DNA from: Sphingopyxis sp. YF1
Lineage (GTDB): Bacteria > Pseudomonadota > Alphaproteobacteria > Sphingomonadales > Sphingomonadaceae
Assembly: GCF_022701295.1 (NCBI RefSeq)
Contig: NZ_CP033204.1
Span: 1,488,001-1,552,000, forward strand
Length of the DNA stretch: 64,000 nt
Direction: 5' to 3'
Of the stretch, positions 25,817 to 34,239 are shown piece by piece; positions within the stretch are counted from its first letter, which is position 1; each line of letters starts with the position of its first letter. The translations under genes were made by a program, and so were the position numbers. The notes beneath the pieces are model-generated. The model was not told where the DNA came from, did no database searches, and worked only from the letters and a program-made list of their open reading frames with translations.

Positions 25817-27906
25817 TGCGGTGGCTCGCGGGAGCCGCGCTGCTGGCGATGCCGGCGGCGGCGATGGCGCAGCCGATCGAGGGCGACGACCCCGATTATT
25901 GCCTGTGCAATGTCGGCAAGCTGCCGCCCGAGATCATCGTCGTGACCGGGGCCGGGTCGCTGCGCCCGTCGGACGGCGACGCGGTGCAGGGTTCCGCTGT
26001 CCTGCGCGACCTTGACCCCGGTCTCGGCGCGCGGATCGAGAACCGGCTGCGCGACGAAGCCGGCATCGTCCAGTTCCGCCGCAGCGACGGGCGCAGCGCG
26101 CATCCGACGAGCCAGGGCGTGACGCTGCGCGGGCTCGGAGGCAATGCGTCGAGCCGCGCGCTGGTGACGCTCGACGGGGTGCCGCAGGCCGACCCCTTCG
26201 GCGGCTGGGTCGCGTGGAGCGCCTATGACGCGATCGCGCTCGGCGGCGCGGTGATCGCGCGCGGCGGCGGCAGCGGCGCCGACGGCCCCGGAGCGCTCGC
26301 GGGAACGATCGGGCTCCATTCCGAAATGACCAGCGGCGTGACGGCGAGCGCGGCCCATGGCAGCCGCGACGCCTGGGACGCCACGCTGAGCGCGGGGACG
26401 CGGCTCGGCGGCGGGCAGGTCGCGATCGACGGCCGCTACAGCCGCGGCGACGGTTTCGTTCCGACCGTCGCAGGCCAGCGCGGGTCGGTCGACCGCGCCG
26501 CGCCTTACGAGATGGGCGGTCTCGGCGTGCGGATGCGCTTCGATGCGGGCGACAGCAGCCGGGTCGAGGCGAGCCTGCGCGGTTTCACCGACCGCCGCGA
26601 CCGCGGGGTCGATTTCACCGACAGCCGCGTCGACGGGGTCGATGCCAGCCTGCGTTTCGTCCACGATCCCGCCGCCGCGACCCAATGGCTCGCGCTCGCC
26701 TATGTCCAGCTCCGCGACTTCGAGAGCGGTTTTGCGAGCGTTGCGGCGAACCGCAACAGCGTTGCGCCGGCGCTGTTCCAGCGCGTCCCGGCGACCGGGC
26801 TCGGCGCGCGCTTCGAAATCCGCCCCGAGATAGACGGTGAAAACCCGCTGCGCGTCGGTGCCGACTGGCGCCGCACGACGGGACGCACCCAGGAGGATTA
26901 TTTCTTCGCCGGACTGGTTCCGGGCCGCCACCGCATCGCAGGGGGCAGCAGCGACACGGTGGGCGCCTTCGCCGAATGGGCGTCGGGCGATCGCGATCAG
27001 GGGCTGTTGTGGACCGCGAGCGGCCGCGTCGACCGCTGGTGGATCGGCGCGGGCTACCGGCGCGAGGTCAATATCGGCGGCAGCACGATCGCCGACGCGC
27101 GTTTCGCGGCGCGCGGCGGCTGGGAGGGTAGCGGGCGCGTCGGCGTGCGCTGGAAGTCGGACGACTTCGCGATCCGCGCTGCGGGCTATCGCGGCTGGCG
27201 CCTGCCGACGCTCAACGAACTCTATCGCCCGTTCCGCGTCGGCGCCGACGCGACCGCGGCGAACGAGGCGCTCGCGCCCGAACGCCTGTGGGGCGGCGAG
27301 GTCGGGGCCGACTGGGAAGGCGGCGGCACCCGATTGTCGGCGACGCTGTTCGTCAACCGCCTGTCGAACGCGATCGCCAACGTCACGCTGGGGCAGGGGC
27401 CGGGCAATTTCCCCGGCGTCGGCTTCGTCGCGGCGGGGGCGAGCTACAGCCGGCGGGAGAATCTCGACGCGATCGACGCCAGGGGGATCGAACTCGCCGC
27501 CGAGCAGGTGGCGGGACCGGTGACCCTGCGCGCGACCTGGGCCTTTACCGATGCGACGGTCGACGCGTCGGGAAGCGCCGCCGCGCTCGACGGGCGCCGC
27601 CCGGCGCAGATCGCGAAGCACGGCGGCAGCCTGTCGCTGCGCAGCAATCGCGCGGGGCCGCTCGGCGGCTTTGCGACGCTGCGCTATGTCGGCAGGCAGA
27701 ATGAGGATGATCTGGGCCAGCAGGTGCTCGGCGACGCGCTGACGCTCGACGCCGGGATCGCGTGGCGTGTCGCGAGGACGGTCAGCATCGAGGCACGCGG
27801 TGAGAATCTGTTCGACGAACTGGTCCCCGCGGCGATTTCGTCGGCGGGCATCGTCGAGCGCGCCACGCCGCGGACCCTTTGGGCCGGGGTGCGCGTCGCC
27901 TTCTGA
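25816..27906 (+). CDS. TonB-dependent outer-membrane receptor
   Basis: A 696-residue receptor with a signal peptide (LAGAALLAMPAAAMAQ), a probable TonB box EIIVVTG near residue 40, a plug domain with SQGVTLRGLGGNASSRALVTLDGVPQADPFGGWV, and a 22-strand barrel that ends TLWAGVRVAF with terminal Phe. A short CLC near residue 29-31 before the TonB box is unusual. It has the plug features of siderophore/vitamin-type receptors, but the ligand cannot be read from the sequence. The start shares a base with the maiA stop. It is followed after 52 bp by the MarR gene, so all may be one transcript. Confidence 0.9.
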   Translation: MRWLAGAALLAMPAAAMAQPIEGDDPDYCLCNVGKLPPEIIVVTGAGSLRPSDGDAVQGSAVLRDLDPGLGARIENRLRDEAGIVQFRRSDGRSAHPTSQGVTLRGLGGNASSRALVTLDGVPQADPFGGWVAWSAYDAIALGGAVIARGGGSGADGPGALAGTIGLHSEMTSGVTASAAHGSRDAWDATLSAGTRLGGGQVAIDGRYSRGDGFVPTVAGQRGSVDRAAPYEMGGLGVRMRFDAGDSSRVEASLRGFTDRRDRGVDFTDSRVDGVDASLRFVHDPAAATQWLALAYVQLRDFESGFASVAANRNSVAPALFQRVPATGLGARFEIRPEIDGENPLRVGADWRRTTGRTQEDYFFAGLVPGRHRIAGGSSDTVGAFAEWASGDRDQGLLWTASGRVDRWWIGAGYRREVNIGGSTIADARFAARGGWEGSGRVGVRWKSDDFAIRAAGYRGWRLPTLNELYRPFRVGADATAANEALAPERLWGGEVGADWEGGGTRLSATLFVNRLSNAIANVTLGQGPGNFPGVGFVAAGASYSRRENLDAIDARGIELAAEQVAGPVTLRATWAFTDATVDASGSAAALDGRRPAQIAKHGGSLSLRSNRAGPLGGFATLRYVGRQNEDDLGQQVLGDALTLDAGIAWRVARTVSIEARGENLFDELVPAAISSAGIVERATPRTLWAGVRVAF

Positions 27907-27958
27907 AAAATCCGCATCGCGCCCTTCACAGGCGGCGAACAGGCGATATGAACAACGC

Positions 27959-28405
27959 ATGGCCGCCAAGACGCTCAACCTCGACAATTTCCTGCCCTAT
28001 CGCCTGTCGATCGCCTCGAACGCGCTGTCGAGCCGGATCGCCGCCGAATATCAGAACCGGTTCGGGCTCAAGATCCCCGAATGGCGGCTGATGGCGGTGC
28101 TGGGCGAGGGCACGCCGCTGACCCAGCGCGATCTGGTCGATGCGACGCGGATGGACAAGGTGACGGTGAACCGCGCCGCAAAGGCGCTCGCCGACCGCAA
28201 CCTGATCGCGCGACAGGCGCACGAGGCCGACGGGCGCTCGCATCATCTGGAACTTACCGAGACCGGCCGCGAATTGTACAACGCCATCGTGCCCGCCGCG
28301 CTGGCGAGCGAGGCGCGGCTCGAATCGAACATCAGCGCCGGGGAGCGCGCGACGCTGCTCGCGATCCTCGCCAAACTGACCGCCGCCGCCGAAGATTATG
28401 GCTGA
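27959..28405 (+). CDS. MarR-family transcriptional regulator
   Basis: A 148-residue winged-helix regulator: LPYRLSIASNALSSRIAAEY, PEWRLMAVLGEGTPLTQRDLVDATRMDKVTVNRAAKALADRNLIAR and the beta-wing RQAHEADGRSHHLELTETGRELY. The last eight bases overlap the start of the PqqD-like gene, so it leads directly into the HPr-rel-A trio. MarR proteins are usually repressors released by small aromatic ligands; which genes it controls is not shown, but the upstream operon and the trio are the natural targets. Confidence 0.9.
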   Translation: MAAKTLNLDNFLPYRLSIASNALSSRIAAEYQNRFGLKIPEWRLMAVLGEGTPLTQRDLVDATRMDKVTVNRAAKALADRNLIARQAHEADGRSHHLELTETGRELYNAIVPAALASEARLESNISAGERATLLAILAKLTAAAEDYG

Positions 28406-28679
28406 TCGTCGTTACCGCGCGGCCGCCGCGGGGGCGCTGCGCATCGAGCCGCTGGGCGCGCTGACCGCGCTTTTCGATCGCCGCTCGATGCAGACGCACC
28501 TCGTCGCGGCGCCGATGCCCGAAATTCTCGCTGCACTCGACGCCGGACCGTGCGACGCCGCGGCGCTCGCCGCGCGCCTTGCCGACGTCTTCGACCTCGA
28601 AGGCGATGGCGATCCGGCGCCGATCCTCGCTGCGCGGCTGCGCGAGCTCGCGGCAATGGGGCTGGTGGAACCCGCGTGA
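28398..28679 (+). CDS. HPr-rel-A system PqqD-family peptide chaperone
   Basis: A 93-residue protein of the PqqD fold: LRIEPLGALTALFDRRSMQTHLVAAPMPEILAAL followed by the helical GPCDAAALAARLADVFDLEG and LAARLRELAAMGLVEPA. PqqD-like domains bind leader peptides of ribosomally made peptides. It overlaps the MarR gene by eight bases and the kinase by four (GTGA). The family call depends largely on its neighbours, since PqqD domains are short and variable. No precursor peptide gene is visible beside it. Confidence 0.8.
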   Translation: MADRRYRAAAAGALRIEPLGALTALFDRRSMQTHLVAAPMPEILAALDAGPCDAAALAARLADVFDLEGDGDPAPILAARLRELAAMGLVEPA

Positions 28680-29542
28680 GGCACAGCACCCGCATCGCCG
28701 TCGGTCCCGTCCAGTTTCGCATCGGCAGCGACTGGCCCGGCCCGGTCGCGGCGCTCGACCGGCTCTATGCCGGCTATCCCAAGGATATGCAGCGCCCCGC
28801 CGACGCGACGGTGCGGCTGTTCGCGGCGCGTCCCTGGCGCCGCCGGCTGCGCCCGTCGGTGCATATCGGCGGCGATTTCATCATCCCCGACGCGCTGCCG
28901 CTGCCGCTGTCGATGGGGCTGCTCGCCGCCGAAATGGGGATGAACTTGCAGGTCGCGCTCGGCTGGCGGCGGCACCTGCTGCTCCACGCCAGCGCGGTGG
29001 CGAAGGACGGGCGCGCGATCATCCTGTCGGGCGCGTCGGGATCGGGCAAGTCGACGCTCGCGGCGCTGCTCGGCGAGGGCGAGTGGCGGCTGATGGGCGA
29101 CGAGTTCACGCTGATCGAACCCGGCGGCGGCGACGCGCTGGCCTTTCCCCGCGCGGTGAGCCTGAAGAACGACGCGATCGCCGAACTCGCAGCACGCGTC
29201 GCGCCCGAACGGCTCGGACCGCTGCTCGCTGGAACACCGAAGGGCGACATCCGCCATCTGATCCCGCGGCCGGAAGCGGTCGCGGCGATGCACGAACCGG
29301 TGTGCCCGGCGCTGCTGCTCTTTCCGCGCTTCGGCGGCGAGGCCGCAGTCGAGCGGATGGGCGAGGCCGAGGCATTCGTCCGGCTGACCGAGGCGTCGAC
29401 CAACTATATCGCGCTCGGCGAGACGGGGTTTGCGGCGCTGGTCCGGCTGGTGCGCGAGACCCCCGCCTTCGCCATCTCCTATCCCGATAGTGCGACCGGC
29501 ATCGCGCTGGCGGAGCAATTATGGGCCGAGGCGGTGCGATGA
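28676..29542 (+). CDS. HprK-related kinase A
   Basis: A 288-residue P-loop protein related to HPr serine kinase. The Walker A motif SGASGSGKST lies near residues 118-127, followed by LMGDEFTLIEPGGGDALAFPRAVSLKN, which matches the region after the P-loop in HprK-type kinases. HPr kinase itself phosphorylates a sugar-transport carrier, but members of this subfamily occur with a PqqD-like protein and a nucleotidyltransferase instead and probably modify a peptide or small molecule. The GTG start overlaps the PqqD-like stop by four bases. The N-terminal 110 residues are not conserved in my reading. Confidence 0.87.
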   Translation: MRHSTRIAVGPVQFRIGSDWPGPVAALDRLYAGYPKDMQRPADATVRLFAARPWRRRLRPSVHIGGDFIIPDALPLPLSMGLLAAEMGMNLQVALGWRRHLLLHASAVAKDGRAIILSGASGSGKSTLAALLGEGEWRLMGDEFTLIEPGGGDALAFPRAVSLKNDAIAELAARVAPERLGPLLAGTPKGDIRHLIPRPEAVAAMHEPVCPALLLFPRFGGEAAVERMGEAEAFVRLTEASTNYIALGETGFAALVRLVRETPAFAISYPDSATGIALAEQLWAEAVR

Positions 29543-30552
29543 GCGCGGTGCAGACGGTCGTCGACCTGCTGGCGGGGCGCCGCGATCCGCAGTCGCTCGC
29601 CCCGCGCGACTGGGACGGGGTGATCAGCGTCGCGCGCGCCGAAACGCTGCTGGCGACGCTGGCGCATCATCTTGCGCTGGCGGTGCTGCCGCCGGCGGTC
29701 GCCGCGCTGTTCGCCGACCAGCGCGCCGCGGCGGCGGTGGGAACCGCGCAGGCGCTGTGGGAGGCCGAAATGGCGCGCCGCTCGCTCGATCCCGCGGGGG
29801 TCGAATTCGTGCTGCTCAAGGGCACCGCCTATGCCGCGGCGGGGCTGTCGTGCGCCGCGGGGCGCCAGATCGGCGACCTCGACATATTGGTGCCCTGGCA
29901 CGACATCGGCCGCGCCGAAAACCTGGCGCTGATCGACGGGTGGGAATGGCTGAAGCAGGACGCCTATGACGACGCCTATTACCGCGACCATATGCACGAG
30001 CTGCCGCCGCTGATCCACAAGGAGCGCGACCGGATGATCGACGTGCACCACACGATCCTGCCGCGCACCCACCGCATCACGCCTGACGCGCTGGCGCTGG
30101 TCGGCGACGCGGTTCGCACGCCCGGCGGTTTTCGCGTGTTCAACCCCGAGGATATGGTGTGCCATTGCGCCGCGCATCTGATCGCCGATGGCGATCTGCA
30201 GGGCGGGCTGCGCAACCTGTGGGACTTCCATTGCCTGACGCGCGATTTTGCCGCCGCCGATCCGGGGTTCTGGGGGCGGCTCGACGGCCGCGCCGATACG
30301 CACGGGCTGCGCGCCGCGGTGCACCGCGCCGCGCGGCTGGCGCGCGACCTGTACGGGAGTGTCCTGCCCGAAGGCTGGGACGGGCACGAGGCGAGCGACA
30401 TCTGGTTCCGCCGCCGCCTGCTGGCGCGCGACGATTGGGGGCATCCGACCCGCTTCCTGCTCCAGCAGGCCTTCTATGTCCGCTCGCACTGGCTGCGCAT
30501 GCCGCCGCTGATGCTCGCGAAGCATCTGTGGACCAAGTGGCGCAAGCGCTGA
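29539..30552 (+). CDS. Nucleotidyltransferase-family protein of the HPr-rel-A system
   Basis: A 337-residue protein with the nucleotidyltransferase core LLKGTAYAAAG...GRQIGDLDILVPWHD near residues 93-122, in which G-R-Q-I-G-D-L-D-I-L provides the two metal-binding aspartates. RDHMHELPPLIHKERDRMIDVHHTILP supplies the third acidic residue. It resembles the PF14907-type nucleotidyltransferases found in peptide-tailoring clusters. Its ATG overlaps the kinase stop (ATGA), and it is the last gene of the chain; gph follows in the opposite direction 40 bp later. The substrate is unknown. Confidence 0.85.
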   Translation: MSAVQTVVDLLAGRRDPQSLAPRDWDGVISVARAETLLATLAHHLALAVLPPAVAALFADQRAAAAVGTAQALWEAEMARRSLDPAGVEFVLLKGTAYAAAGLSCAAGRQIGDLDILVPWHDIGRAENLALIDGWEWLKQDAYDDAYYRDHMHELPPLIHKERDRMIDVHHTILPRTHRITPDALALVGDAVRTPGGFRVFNPEDMVCHCAAHLIADGDLQGGLRNLWDFHCLTRDFAAADPGFWGRLDGRADTHGLRAAVHRAARLARDLYGSVLPEGWDGHEASDIWFRRRLLARDDWGHPTRFLLQQAFYVRSHWLRMPPLMLAKHLWTKWRKR

Positions 30553-30592
30553 CCGTCGCGCGGAGCGGGCGGCGGGCGGTCCAGAGTTGCGG

Positions 30593-31258
30593 CTAGAGCC
30601 GTTCGAGCAGCGGCACCAGCTCGTCATAATGGTCGATGACATGGTCGGCGCCGAGTTCGCCGACCGGCTGGTTGGGGAAGCCGAAGCTGACCGCGATGCT
30701 GGGCACGTCCGCGTTTTTCGCCGCCATGATGTCGAAGCTGCTGTCGCCGACGAAAGCGGCGGGGCCGCCGCCGCAGCGTTCGATCATCGCATGGATCGGC
30801 ACCGGCGACGGCTTGGCGTTGCCCGGCCCCATCGTGTCGCCGCCGATGATCGTCGCCATGCGGTCGGCGAGGCCCAGTTCGCCGAGCAGGAGGCGCGCAA
30901 GCCGCTCGTTCTTGTTGGTGACCACGGCGGTCCGGACGCCGAGCGCGTCGAGCCGGTCGAGCGCGGCGGTCAGGCCGGGGTAAGGGGTGCTGTGCACCGC
31001 GATATGCGCTTCATAATAAGCGATCAGCTCGTCGTAGAGCCGCTGAAATTCGTCGTCCGCGACTCCGCCGCCCGTCGCCAGCGCCCGGTCGAGCATGTGC
31101 CGCGCACCGCGTCCGATCATAGAACGGACCTCGGGTGCGCGCACCGGTGCGCGGCCGGCAAGCTCCAGCGCATGGTTGAGCGCGGCGGTGAGGTCGTCGA
31201 GGCTGTCGACGAGCGTGCCGTCGAGATCGAAGCCGACGATGGCGAAGGGGAAAGACAT
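30593..31258 (-). CDS. gph: Phosphoglycolate phosphatase (HAD family)
   Basis: A 221-residue HAD hydrolase of the Gph group: nucleophile motif FDLDGTLVDSLDDL at residues about 9-22, motif II VVTNK, motif III K in GGDTMGPGNAKPSP, and motif IV FVGDSSFDI. It dephosphorylates 2-phosphoglycolate formed during DNA repair or photorespiration-like reactions. The start at 31258 is directly before the conserved VGFDLDG; the upstream stretch with a paired repeat is not part of the gene. It is divergent from glmU. Confidence 0.9.
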   Translation of the reverse strand: MSFPFAIVGFDLDGTLVDSLDDLTAALNHALELAGRAPVRAPEVRSMIGRGARHMLDRALATGGGVADDEFQRLYDELIAYYEAHIAVHSTPYPGLTAALDRLDALGVRTAVVTNKNERLARLLLGELGLADRMATIIGGDTMGPGNAKPSPVPIHAMIERCGGGPAAFVGDSSFDIMAAKNADVPSIAVSFGFPNQPVGELGADHVIDHYDELVPLLERL

Positions 31259-31275
31259 GCGGCGAACCTCTCTTT

Positions 31276-31352
31276 CCGTTCGTGTCGAGCGAAGTCGAGA
31301 CACACGAAGCCGTGCGCGATCGCTGGGCATCTCGACTTCGCTCGATGCGAAC
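31276..31352. repeat. Paired inverted repeat (family D) between gph and glmU
   Basis: TCGAGCGAAGTCGAGA at 31284-31299 is answered by its exact reverse complement at 31329-31344, with outer CGTTCG/CGAACG at 31276-31281 and 31347-31352. The element lies in the 161-bp divergent region of gph and glmU, where it could influence either promoter or act as an mRNA hairpin. The core motif is a repeat unit of the sphingomonad type and differs from families A-C. Confidence 0.82.
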
Positions 31353-31419
31353 GGGTGTGAAGGGCTCGCATGGCGCGATGTGCTGGAAACCGCAATGATT
31401 TGCTGGCATGGCGCTGGCC

Positions 31420-32766
31420 ATGAGTAATCCGATCGCCGCCGTCATCCTCGCCGCGGGCAAGGGCACCCGCATGAAGTCCGATCTGCACAAGGTGCTGCAC
31501 CCGATCGCGGGGCGCCCGATGCTGATGCACCTGATGGCGAGCGTCGACGAGCTGGAACCCGCGAAGAAGGTCGTGATCGTCGGCGACAAGGCCAATCAGC
31601 TCGAAAAGGCGCTGGCGGGCAGCGCCGACCTCGCGGTGCAGGAGCCGCAGCTCGGGACCGGCCACGCCGTGCAGCAGGCCGAGGGGGCGCTGACCGGCTT
31701 CGATGGCGACGTGCTGATCCTCTATGGCGACGTGCCCTTCGTTCCCGCTGCGACGATGCGCGCGATGATCGACCGGCTGAACGCCCCCGACGCCCCCGCG
31801 GTCGTCGTGCTCGCCTTCGAACCCGACGACGCGCAGCAATATGGCCGCGTCATCACCGACGGCGACTATGTGACCAGGATGGTCGAGCACAAGGATGCGA
31901 CGCCCGAGGAACGCGCGGTGCGGCTGTGCAATTCGGGGCTGATGGCGGCAAAGTCGGCCGACCTGTTCGCGCTGCTCGCGCGCGTCACCGATGCCAATGC
32001 GGCGAAGGAGTTCTACCTCGTCGACATCGTCAACATCGCCAATGCCGACGGGCGGCACTGCGCGGTGGTCGTCACCGATCCCTACGACGTGGCCGGGATC
32101 AACAGCCGCGGCGAGCTCGCGGCGATGGAGGGCGAGTGGCAGGCGCGGCGGCGCGTGGCCGCGATGGCCGAGGGTGCCAGCCTGATCGCCCCCGAAACCG
32201 TCTGGTTCGCGTGGGATACGGTGCTCGGCCGCGACGTGCTCGTCGAGCCCAATGTCTTTTTCGGCCCCGGCGTGACCGTCGCCGACCATGTCAAGATCCG
32301 CGCCAACAGCCATATCGAGGGCGCGGTCATCGGTGCGGGCTGCGAGGTCGGTCCCTTCGCGCGCCTCCGCCCCGGAACGGTGCTCGGCGAGAAAGCCAAG
32401 ATCGGCAATTTCGTCGAAACCAAGAAGGCGGTGCTCGGCAAGGGCGCCAAGGCGAACCATCTCACCTATCTGGGCGATGCGATCGTCGGCGCGGGCGCCA
32501 ATATTGGCGCGGGCACGATTACCTGCAATTATGACGGCTATTTCAAATATCAGACGGTGATCGGCGAAAACGCCTTCATCGGATCGAACAGCGCGCTGAT
32601 CGCCCCCGTCACCATCGGCCGCGACGCGATCGTCGCCGCGGGCAGCGCGGTGTCGCGCGACGTCGGCGACGGCGACCTGCGCATGGTCCGCGCCGAGCAG
32701 CTGATCAAGCCGGGCTGGGCCGACCGCTTCCACGACACGATGCGCAAGAAGAAGGCGGGGAAATAG
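31420..32766 (+). CDS. glmU: Bifunctional UDP-N-acetylglucosamine pyrophosphorylase / glucosamine-1-phosphate N-acetyltransferase
   Basis: A 448-residue bifunctional enzyme that makes UDP-GlcNAc for peptidoglycan and lipopolysaccharide. The N-terminal uridylyltransferase begins AAVILAAGKGTRMKSDLHKVLH; the C-terminal left-handed beta-helix acetyltransferase shows repeated hexapeptides and NHLTYLGDAIVGAGANIGAGTITCNYDG. An alternative in-frame ATG at 31408 is equally near; neither has a strong ribosome binding site. It leads a plus-strand run that continues with a GNAT enzyme and, after the vapBC insertion, glmS. Confidence 0.95.
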   Translation: MSNPIAAVILAAGKGTRMKSDLHKVLHPIAGRPMLMHLMASVDELEPAKKVVIVGDKANQLEKALAGSADLAVQEPQLGTGHAVQQAEGALTGFDGDVLILYGDVPFVPAATMRAMIDRLNAPDAPAVVVLAFEPDDAQQYGRVITDGDYVTRMVEHKDATPEERAVRLCNSGLMAAKSADLFALLARVTDANAAKEFYLVDIVNIANADGRHCAVVVTDPYDVAGINSRGELAAMEGEWQARRRVAAMAEGASLIAPETVWFAWDTVLGRDVLVEPNVFFGPGVTVADHVKIRANSHIEGAVIGAGCEVGPFARLRPGTVLGEKAKIGNFVETKKAVLGKGAKANHLTYLGDAIVGAGANIGAGTITCNYDGYFKYQTVIGENAFIGSNSALIAPVTIGRDAIVAAGSAVSRDVGDGDLRMVRAEQLIKPGWADRFHDTMRKKKAGK

Positions 32767-32768
32767 CC

Positions 32769-33308
32769 TTGACCGCACCGACGCTGACCACCGGGCGGCT
32801 GGTATTGCGCCAGATCCGCGCCGACGATGCCGCGGCGCTGTTTCCCGTGCTGTCCGACGCCGAACTGATGACCTGGTGGTCGAGCGGGCCGCACGTGTCG
32901 CTCGCCGAGACCGAAGCCTATGTCGCGAGCAACGCCGCCGAAGGGCAGGGTTTTCTGTGCTGGGCGATCACGATGGAAAACGACGCCGCGCTCGGCTGGG
33001 TGATCCTGGTCGACGGCAAACCCGCCGTGAAGGAGATCGGCTATATCTTGCACCGCGATCGCTGGGGCAGCGGTATCGCGCGCGAGGCAGTGGCGCGCGT
33101 GATCGACTATGGTTTTGCCGAACAGGGCCTGCGCCGCATCTTCGCCGACACCGATCCCGAGAACAGCGGTTCGATTGGCCTGCTCGAACGGCTGGGATTC
33201 CGGCGCGAAGGGCATCTGCGCGGCGAGTGGGAAACGCATATCGGCGTTCGCGATTCGCTGATCTTCGGACTGCTGCGCGACGAATGGACGATGGAGAAAC
33301 CCGCGTGA
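32769..33308 (+). CDS. GNAT-family N-acetyltransferase (RimJ/RimL-like)
   Basis: A 179-residue acetyltransferase with LTTGRLVLRQIRADDAAALFPVLSD at the N-terminus, EIGYILHRDRWGSGIAREAVARVIDYGF (acetyl-CoA loop) and ADTDPENSGSIGLLERLGFRREGHLR. This is the RimJ/RimL-like group that acetylates protein N-termini or small amines; the substrate is not known. The start is a TTG two bases after the glmU stop, with a GGGGAAA run before it. The next gene overlaps its stop by four bases (GTGA). Confidence 0.85.
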   Translation: MTAPTLTTGRLVLRQIRADDAAALFPVLSDAELMTWWSSGPHVSLAETEAYVASNAAEGQGFLCWAITMENDAALGWVILVDGKPAVKEIGYILHRDRWGSGIAREAVARVIDYGFAEQGLRRIFADTDPENSGSIGLLERLGFRREGHLRGEWETHIGVRDSLIFGLLRDEWTMEKPA

Positions 33309-33619
33309 CCGACCGTTATACCGACAAGCCCTTCCTGCGCTTCGTCGACGCCTGGGTGCTTCAGGCGATCGGCCATCTCGACGCGGCCACCGCGACCTAT
33401 TGCAAGGCGATGGAGCCGCAACTCCACAAGAGCTTCGGCACGACCGGCAGCTGGCCGGCGATCGTCGCGCGCCAGATGAAATTCGGCCCCGACCTGCCCG
33501 CGCAGGTCCGCAAGATCTGGGAAGACGGCAAGGCACGCTTCGAGCAGGCGAACGGAAGGCCTGCCGATCCGGTGCAGTTCGCGATGATCTACGTCGACCG
33601 GAATTTCGGCAACGCTTGA
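33305..33619 (+). CDS. Hypothetical protein, small and conserved-looking
   Basis: A 104-residue protein starting with GTG that overlaps the GNAT stop (GTGA), so coupling supports it as a real gene. It begins TDRYTDKPFLRFVDAWVLQAIGHLD and ends PVQFAMIYVDRNFGNA, with no membrane segment or signal. I do not recognise a domain. The stop codon at 33617-33619 is immediately followed by the palindromic operator of the vapBC pair. Confidence 0.72.
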   Translation: MTDRYTDKPFLRFVDAWVLQAIGHLDAATATYCKAMEPQLHKSFGTTGSWPAIVARQMKFGPDLPAQVRKIWEDGKARFEQANGRPADPVQFAMIYVDRNFGNA

Positions 33620-33620
33620 T

Positions 33621-33643
33621 TTGATATCATGGCATGATATCAA
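33621..33643. promoter_or_regulatory. Perfect palindromic operator before vapBC
   Basis: TTGATATCAT and its exact reverse complement ATGATATCAA flank a three-base spacer GGC, giving a 23-bp palindrome that ends six bases before the GTG start of the antitoxin. AT-rich palindromes at this spot are the expected binding site of a VapBC complex that autorepresses its operon. Confidence 0.85.
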
Positions 33644-33649
33644 CGCTGC

Positions 33650-33874
33650 GTGCGCTTCCTTGCCGACATCCCCGACTCCGACGTCGAATGGCTTGACGCG
33701 CTCGCGGCCGAGCAGGGCGTTTCGCGCGCCGAACTCGTGCGCCGCGCGGTCGCATCCTATCGCGCCGAAGCCTCGGGCGGTGCGATCGACAATGCCTTCG
33801 GCATCTGGCGTGACCGCGCCGACATCGGCGATGGCCTCAGATATCAGCGCCGCCTGCGGGGCAAGCGCGAATGA
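33650..33874 (+). CDS. Ribbon-helix-helix antitoxin (VapB-like)
   Basis: A 74-residue DNA-binding antitoxin: MRFLADIPDSDVEWLDALAAEQGVSRAELVRRAVASYRAEA at the N-terminus is a ribbon-helix-helix domain, and the C-terminal GIWRDRADIGDGLRYQRRLRGK would wrap the toxin. The start is GTG, directly after the operator. It overlaps the toxin gene by four bases (ATGA), a typical coupled arrangement. The pair lies between glmU/GNAT and glmS. Confidence 0.88.
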   Translation: MRFLADIPDSDVEWLDALAAEQGVSRAELVRRAVASYRAEASGGAIDNAFGIWRDRADIGDGLRYQRRLRGKRE

Positions 33875-34239
33875 TCGACGCGCAGTTCGACAGCGACATC
33901 CTCATCGACGCCTTGAACGGCGTCGAGGCGGCGCGCAGCGAAATCCGACGCGCGGGGCGCAAGAGCGTCAGCCGGATCAGCTGGACCGAGGTGATGACCG
34001 CCGCCGACCCCGCGTCGGTGAAGGCGGTCGAGGCCTTCCTCGGCTGCTTTGCGGTCGAGGAGGTCGGCGATGCCGTCGCGCGCCGCGCCGCCGCGCTGCG
34101 TGCCGAGCGCAAGGGGCTGACGCTCTGCGACGCGCTGGTGCTCGCGACGGCGCAGATTTCGGGGCGCATTCTCGTTACACGCAATATCAAGGTGTTTCCG
34201 GCAGCGATGCCGGGTATTCGCGTTCCCTACACGCTCTAA
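33871..34239 (+). CDS. PIN-domain toxin (VapC-like ribonuclease)
   Basis: A 122-residue PIN nuclease that likely cleaves tRNA or rRNA when freed from its antitoxin. Acidic residues of the active site are D7 in FDSDILIDAL, E40 in SWTEVMTAA and D87 in LTLCDALVLATA; the following LVTRNIKVFP corresponds to the usual TRNxKDF, but Asp is replaced by Val108. Its ATG overlaps the antitoxin stop. glmS starts 14 bases after its stop, so toxin and glmS could share a transcript. Confidence 0.9.
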   Translation: MIDAQFDSDILIDALNGVEAARSEIRRAGRKSVSRISWTEVMTAADPASVKAVEAFLGCFAVEEVGDAVARRAAALRAERKGLTLCDALVLATAQISGRILVTRNIKVFPAAMPGIRVPYTL

